A stretch of 8,476 bases of DNA from Kiritimatiellia bacterium (GTDB lineage: Bacteria > Verrucomicrobiota > Kiritimatiellia > RFP12 > UBA1067): positions 1-8,476 of the forward strand of contig JAEDMN010000145.1 in assembly GCA_016302985.1 (NCBI GenBank). The letters run 5' to 3'. The notes below the pieces were generated by a model. That model was not told the origin of the DNA. It saw only the letters and a program-made list of their open reading frames with translations, and made no database searches. Of this stretch, positions 5,439 through 8,476 are shown one piece after another (position 1 is the stretch's first letter; the number at the start of each line of letters is the position of its first letter). Made by a program: the position numbers and the translations under genes.

Positions 5439-7034
5439 ATGGACAGGATCAGGATATTCGACACGACGCTGCGCGACGGCGAGCAGGCGCCCGGCTACTC
5501 GATGAACATCGAGGAGAAGATCCGGATGGCGCACCAGCTCGAGGCGCTGGGCGTGGACATCATCGAGGCGGGGTTCGCGATCGCCTCGCCGGGGGACTTC
5601 GAGTCGGTGCGCCGGATCTCGCTGGCCGTCGAGAAGCCGGTGGTCGCGTCCCTGTGCCGTGCGCTGACGAAGGACATCGACGCCGCGTACGCGGCGGTGA
5701 AGGGCGCGAAGCGCCCGCGCATCCACACCTTCCTCGCGACGAGCGACCTGCATCTCGAATACAAGCTGAAGATGACCCGCGAGCAGGCCCTGGCGCGCGC
5801 CGTCGAGGCCGTGAAGTACGCCCGCAACCTCTGCGCCGACGTCGAGTTCTCGCTGGAGGACGCCTCGCGCACGGACCGCGACTACATGTGCCGGGTCGTC
5901 GAGGCCGTGATCAAGGCCGGCGCGACGACGGTCAACCTGCCGGACACCGTCGGCTACGCGACGCCCAGTGAAATCTACGACATGGTGGCGAACGTGGTGA
6001 ACCGCGTGCCGAACATCGGGGACGCCGTCGTCTCGATGCACTGCCACAACGACCTCGGCATGGCCGTGGCGAACACGCTCGCCGGCATCGCGGCGGGCGC
6101 GCGCCAGGCGGAATGCTGCATCTGCGGCATCGGCGAGCGCGCGGGCAACGCGGCGCTCGAGGAGGTCGTGATGAACCTGCGCACGCGCGGCGACGCCTAC
6201 GGGGTCGGCTACGGCATCGTGACGGAGGAGATCGCGCGGACGGCGCAGCTGCTGCAGACGATCACGGGCGTGAAGATCGCGCCGAACAAGTCCATCGTCG
6301 GCGCGAACGCCTTCGCGCACGAGTCCGGCATCCACCAGCATGGCGTGATGGCGAACGTGAAGACCTACGAGATCATGACGCCGGAGTCCGTGGGCGTGAA
6401 GAAGACCGAGCTCGTGCTCGGCAAGCACTCGGGGCAGCACGCGTTCTCGCAGCGACTGGTGACGCTCGGGTACACGGTCGAGAAGGCGCTCGAGGACAGG
6501 CTGTTCGCCGAGTTCAAGGTGCTGGCGGACCGCAAGAAGACGATCGAGGACCGCGACATCGTCGCGCTCGTCGAGGCCGCGACCGGCCACGTCGTCGGCG
6601 AGAACGACTGGAAGCTGAAGAACTACGTCGTGTCGAGCGGCAACGAGATGTACTCGACCGCGTGCGTGACGCTCGTGAAGGGGAAGAAGACCGTCACGGA
6701 GTCCGCCTTCGGCACGGGCCCGATCTTCGCCTCGATCCGCGCGGTCGAGAAGATCGTGAAGCACGACTTCCGCCTGACCGACTTCCAGATCCACGCCGTC
6801 ACGGAGAGCCGGGACGCGCTGGGCGAGGTGAAGATCAAGGTCGAGGACAAGACGGGCACGTACCGCGGCCGCGGCGTCTCCACGGACATCATCGAGGGCT
6901 CGATCCTCTCGACGCTGGACGCCGTGAACAAGATGCTCGACGGGGCGACCTCCTCGCTCGGCACGGGCGCGGCCTCGGTCGTGCAGCACGGCGGCTTCGA
7001 GGACGACATGCTCGCCGGCCACACGGACCGGTGA
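5439..7034 (+). CDS. leuA: 2-isopropylmalate synthase LeuA
   Basis: LeuA joins acetyl-CoA and 2-oxoisovalerate, the first committed step of leucine synthesis. The 531-residue protein opens with FDTTLRDGEQAPG (residues 7-19), whose Asp8 binds the divalent metal together with His201 and His203 of HCHND (201-205) and Asn237 in GERAGNAALEE. The barrel also shows NLPDTVGY (166-173), and HESGIHQHG (294-302) is the segment usually seen as GIHQDG. GKHSGQHAF (328-336) follows. The C-terminal third, from about residue 390 to DKTGTYRGRGVSTDIIEGS, is the regulatory domain that binds leucine for feedback inhibition. Length and domains fit bacterial leuA rather than shorter homocitrate or citramalate synthases. 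ACGGAG at 5424-5428 is a plausible ribosome site before ATG 5439. Expression should depend on read-through of the upstream attenuator. Confidence 0.95.
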   Translation: MDRIRIFDTTLRDGEQAPGYSMNIEEKIRMAHQLEALGVDIIEAGFAIASPGDFESVRRISLAVEKPVVASLCRALTKDIDAAYAAVKGAKRPRIHTFLATSDLHLEYKLKMTREQALARAVEAVKYARNLCADVEFSLEDASRTDRDYMCRVVEAVIKAGATTVNLPDTVGYATPSEIYDMVANVVNRVPNIGDAVVSMHCHNDLGMAVANTLAGIAAGARQAECCICGIGERAGNAALEEVVMNLRTRGDAYGVGYGIVTEEIARTAQLLQTITGVKIAPNKSIVGANAFAHESGIHQHGVMANVKTYEIMTPESVGVKKTELVLGKHSGQHAFSQRLVTLGYTVEKALEDRLFAEFKVLADRKKTIEDRDIVALVEAATGHVVGENDWKLKNYVVSSGNEMYSTACVTLVKGKKTVTESAFGTGPIFASIRAVEKIVKHDFRLTDFQIHAVTESRDALGEVKIKVEDKTGTYRGRGVSTDIIEGSILSTLDAVNKMLDGATSSLGTGAASVVQHGGFEDDMLAGHTDR

Positions 7035-7036
7035 GC

Positions 7037-7085
7037 GTTGCTGGTTGAACGTTGAGGGAGGAAGGTTGAAGGGTGAAGGTTGAGC
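7037..7085. repeat. Degenerate 7-base-period GTTGAAG array between leuA and leuC
   Basis: Seven consecutive units start at 7037, 7044, 7051, 7058, 7065, 7072 and 7079, exactly seven bases apart. They read GTTGCTG, GTTGAAC, GTTGAGG, GAGGAAG, GTTGAAG, GGTGAAG and GTTGAGC, giving the consensus GTTGAAG. The array begins two bases after the leuA stop codon. Its motif and period differ from the CTAGA arrays. From memory, heptamer arrays of this kind (TTCAACC on the other strand) occur between genes in some Verrucomicrobia-related genomes; this could not be checked here. Confidence 0.85.
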
Positions 7086-7086
7086 G

Positions 7087-7129
7087 GGAGGCCTGGTAGG
7101 GACCGTCGTTCCGACGGTCCGCGGCCTCC
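7087..7129. repeat. Compound palindrome between leuA and leuC (REP-like)
   Basis: An inner 9-bp perfect stem pairs GGACCGTCG (7100-7108) with CGACGGTCC (7112-7120) around the loop TTC. An outer 7-bp stem pairs GGAGGCC (7087-7093) with GGCCTCC (7123-7129), separated from the inner stem by an asymmetric internal loop of six and two bases. No T tract follows, so it is not a classical intrinsic terminator. It could be a dispersed palindromic element, an mRNA-stabilising hairpin that tunes leuA against leuC, or both. Only a genome-wide search can tell whether it is repeated. Confidence 0.75.
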
Positions 7130-7163
7130 GGAACGCGAATTTCAGGACACAGGAGTTACGACA

Positions 7164-8417
7164 ATGGCAATGACGATGACGCAGAAGATCCTGGCCGCGC
7201 ACGCGGGCAAGGACGAAGTGCACGCCGGCGAGCTGATCATGGCGAAGCTCGACCTCGTGCTCGGCAACGACATCACGACGCCCGTGGCGATCGGCGAGTT
7301 CCCGAAGTTCGGGAGGAAGAAGGTCTTCGACAGGACGAAGATCGCGCTCGTGCCGGACCACTTCGCGCCGAACAAGGACATCAAGGCGGCGACGCAGTGC
7401 GCCTGCATGCGCGCCTTCGCGAAGGACCAGAAGATCCAGAACTACTTCGAGGTCGGCCACGACTGCGGCGTCGAGCACGCGCTGCTGCCGGAGAAGGGAC
7501 TCGTCACTGCGGGCGACTGCATCATCGGCGCGGACTCGCACACGTGCACCTACGGGGCGGTCGGCGCGTTCTCGACGGGCGTCGGCTCGACGGACATGGC
7601 GGCCGGCATGGCCGCCGGCGAGACGTGGTTCAAGGTGCCGTCCGCCATCAAGGTCGTCGTCACCGGCAGGCCGGCGAAGTGGGTCTCGGGCAAGGACCTG
7701 ATCCTGCACCTCATCGGCCTCGTCGGGGTCGACGGCGCGCGGTACCAGTCCCTCGAGTTCACGGGCTCCGGCATCCGCCACCTCACGATGGACGACCGCT
7801 TCACGGTCGCGAACATGGCGATCGAGGCCGGCGCGAAGAACGGCATCTTCCCCGTGGACAAGGCGTGCCTGGACTACCTGAAGGAGCATGGCGCGAAGGA
7901 GCCGGTTATCTACGAGGCGGACAAGGACGCCGTCTACGAGCGGACGATCGAGATCGACCTCGCGACGCTGAAGCCGACGGTCGCCTTCCCGCACCTGCCC
8001 GAGAACACGCACACGGTGGACAAGATCGGGAAGATCGCGATCGACCAGGTCGTGATCGGCAGCTGCACGAACGGCCGCATCAGCGACCTCCGCATCGCGG
8101 CGAAGGTCATGAAGGGGAAGAAGGTCGCGGACGGCGTCCGCTGCATCGTCATCCCGGCGACCCAGCGCATCTACCTGCAGGCGATGGAGGAGGGGCTCCT
8201 GAAGCAGTTCGTCGAGGCCGGCTGCGTCGTCTCGACGCCGACGTGCGGACCCTGCCTCGGCGGCTACATGGGCATCCTCGCGAAGGGCGAGAAGTGCGTC
8301 GCCACGACGAACCGCAACTTCGTCGGCCGCATGGGCCATGTCGAGAGCGAGATCTACCTCGCGAGCCCCGCCGTCGCCGCGGCCTCGGCCGTTGCCGGCA
8401 AGATCACCGCGCCCTGA
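7164..8417 (+). CDS. leuC: 3-isopropylmalate dehydratase large subunit LeuC
   Basis: LeuC with LeuD isomerises 2-isopropylmalate to 3-isopropylmalate through a [4Fe-4S] cluster, the step after LeuA. The 417-residue length fits the shorter archaeal and clostridial-type LeuC of about 420 residues rather than the 466-residue enterobacterial form. Aconitase-family marks are visible: VPDHFAPNKD (63-72), GHDCGVEH (98-105), IGADSHTCTYGAVGAFSTGVG (121-141, named here by its key residues Asp124, Ser125, His126 and Thr127), IGSCTNGR (298-305) and PTCGPCLGG (359-367). The three cluster ligands are Cys301, Cys361 and Cys364. The ATG at 7164 is chosen because AGGAG at 7151-7155 stands eight bases upstream. 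An in-frame TTG at 7080 would put the palindrome inside the gene and is rejected. leuD is expected just past the window end. Confidence 0.95.
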   Translation: MAMTMTQKILAAHAGKDEVHAGELIMAKLDLVLGNDITTPVAIGEFPKFGRKKVFDRTKIALVPDHFAPNKDIKAATQCACMRAFAKDQKIQNYFEVGHDCGVEHALLPEKGLVTAGDCIIGADSHTCTYGAVGAFSTGVGSTDMAAGMAAGETWFKVPSAIKVVVTGRPAKWVSGKDLILHLIGLVGVDGARYQSLEFTGSGIRHLTMDDRFTVANMAIEAGAKNGIFPVDKACLDYLKEHGAKEPVIYEADKDAVYERTIEIDLATLKPTVAFPHLPENTHTVDKIGKIAIDQVVIGSCTNGRISDLRIAAKVMKGKKVADGVRCIVIPATQRIYLQAMEEGLLKQFVEAGCVVSTPTCGPCLGGYMGILAKGEKCVATTNRNFVGRMGHVESEIYLASPAVAAASAVAGKITAP

Positions 8418-8425
8418 AGGAGCCG

Positions 8426-8476
8426 CTAGATGCTCTAGAACGTCTAGAACGCCTAGAACATCTAGAACAACTAGAA
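8426..8476. repeat. Second 9-base-period CTAGA array, after leuC (cut by window end)
   Basis: CTAGA cores start at 8426, 8435, 8444, 8453, 8462 and 8471, exactly nine bases apart and without exception, and the last unit runs off the window. Units read CTAGATGCT, CTAGAACGT, CTAGAACGC, CTAGAACAT and CTAGAACAA, so CTAGAACNN is the local consensus. It begins eight bases after the leuC stop. It shares motif and period with the array after thiG about 7 kb away, and both begin with CTAGATG. Confidence 0.92.

Noticed and set aside
7080..7163. TTG at 7080 as the leuC start
   Set aside because: The added 28 residues would be encoded by the repeat tail and the palindrome and do not resemble LeuC. AGGAG stands eight bases before ATG 7164.
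5415..8339. 974-codon open frame on the minus strand across leuA and leuC
   Set aside because: It is antisense to two clearly recognisable genes, is dominated by Arg, Asp, Val and His runs typical of GC-rich shadow frames, and shows no known domain.

Overview
The window is about two-thirds G+C by eye. It holds seven protein genes on the plus strand, all for thiamine and leucine biosynthesis, plus an unusually complete set of regulatory elements. No rRNA, tRNA, insertion sequence, CRISPR array or prophage gene was seen. The short ThiF type, oxygen-sensitive ThiH, a HydE-family radical SAM enzyme and short ThiC suggest an anaerobe. Degenerate short-period repeats next to stop codons recall GC-rich genomes of the Planctomycetes-Verrucomicrobia-Kiritimatiellota group, but that placement rests on memory and is tentative.

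Positions 1-3633 form a thiamine thiazole block: thiF (5' end cut by the window edge), thiG, thiH and a HydE-family gene 10 bases after thiH. ThiF activates the sulfur carrier ThiS (not in the window), ThiH makes dehydroglycine from tyrosine, and ThiG joins these with deoxyxylulose phosphate into the thiazole. A CTAGA array with a 9-base period fills the thiG-thiH gap. The HydE-like enzyme has no textbook role in thiamine synthesis and is the odd member.

Positions 3751-5183 are a separate thiC unit: an extended -10 promoter, a TPP riboswitch starting almost at the predicted transcription start, and thiC for the pyrimidine branch. The thiC Shine-Dalgarno sequence lies in the 3' edge of the aptamer, which suggests control of translation.

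Positions 5227-8417 are a leucine operon: a sigma70-type promoter, a 28-codon leader peptide with eight Leu codons, mutually exclusive RNA helices ending in an intrinsic terminator, then leuA and leuC. This reads as ribosome-mediated attenuation. The predicted start of transcription nearly coincides with the leader ATG, so the leader peptide is probably translated from a leaderless mRNA. Between leuA and leuC lie a 7-base-period array and a strong compound hairpin. A second 9-base CTAGA array follows leuC and runs off the window. leuD is expected beyond it.

The observations most worth following are the leucine attenuator with its leaderless peptide, the two families of fixed-period degenerate repeats, and the HydE homologue in a thiamine gene cluster.
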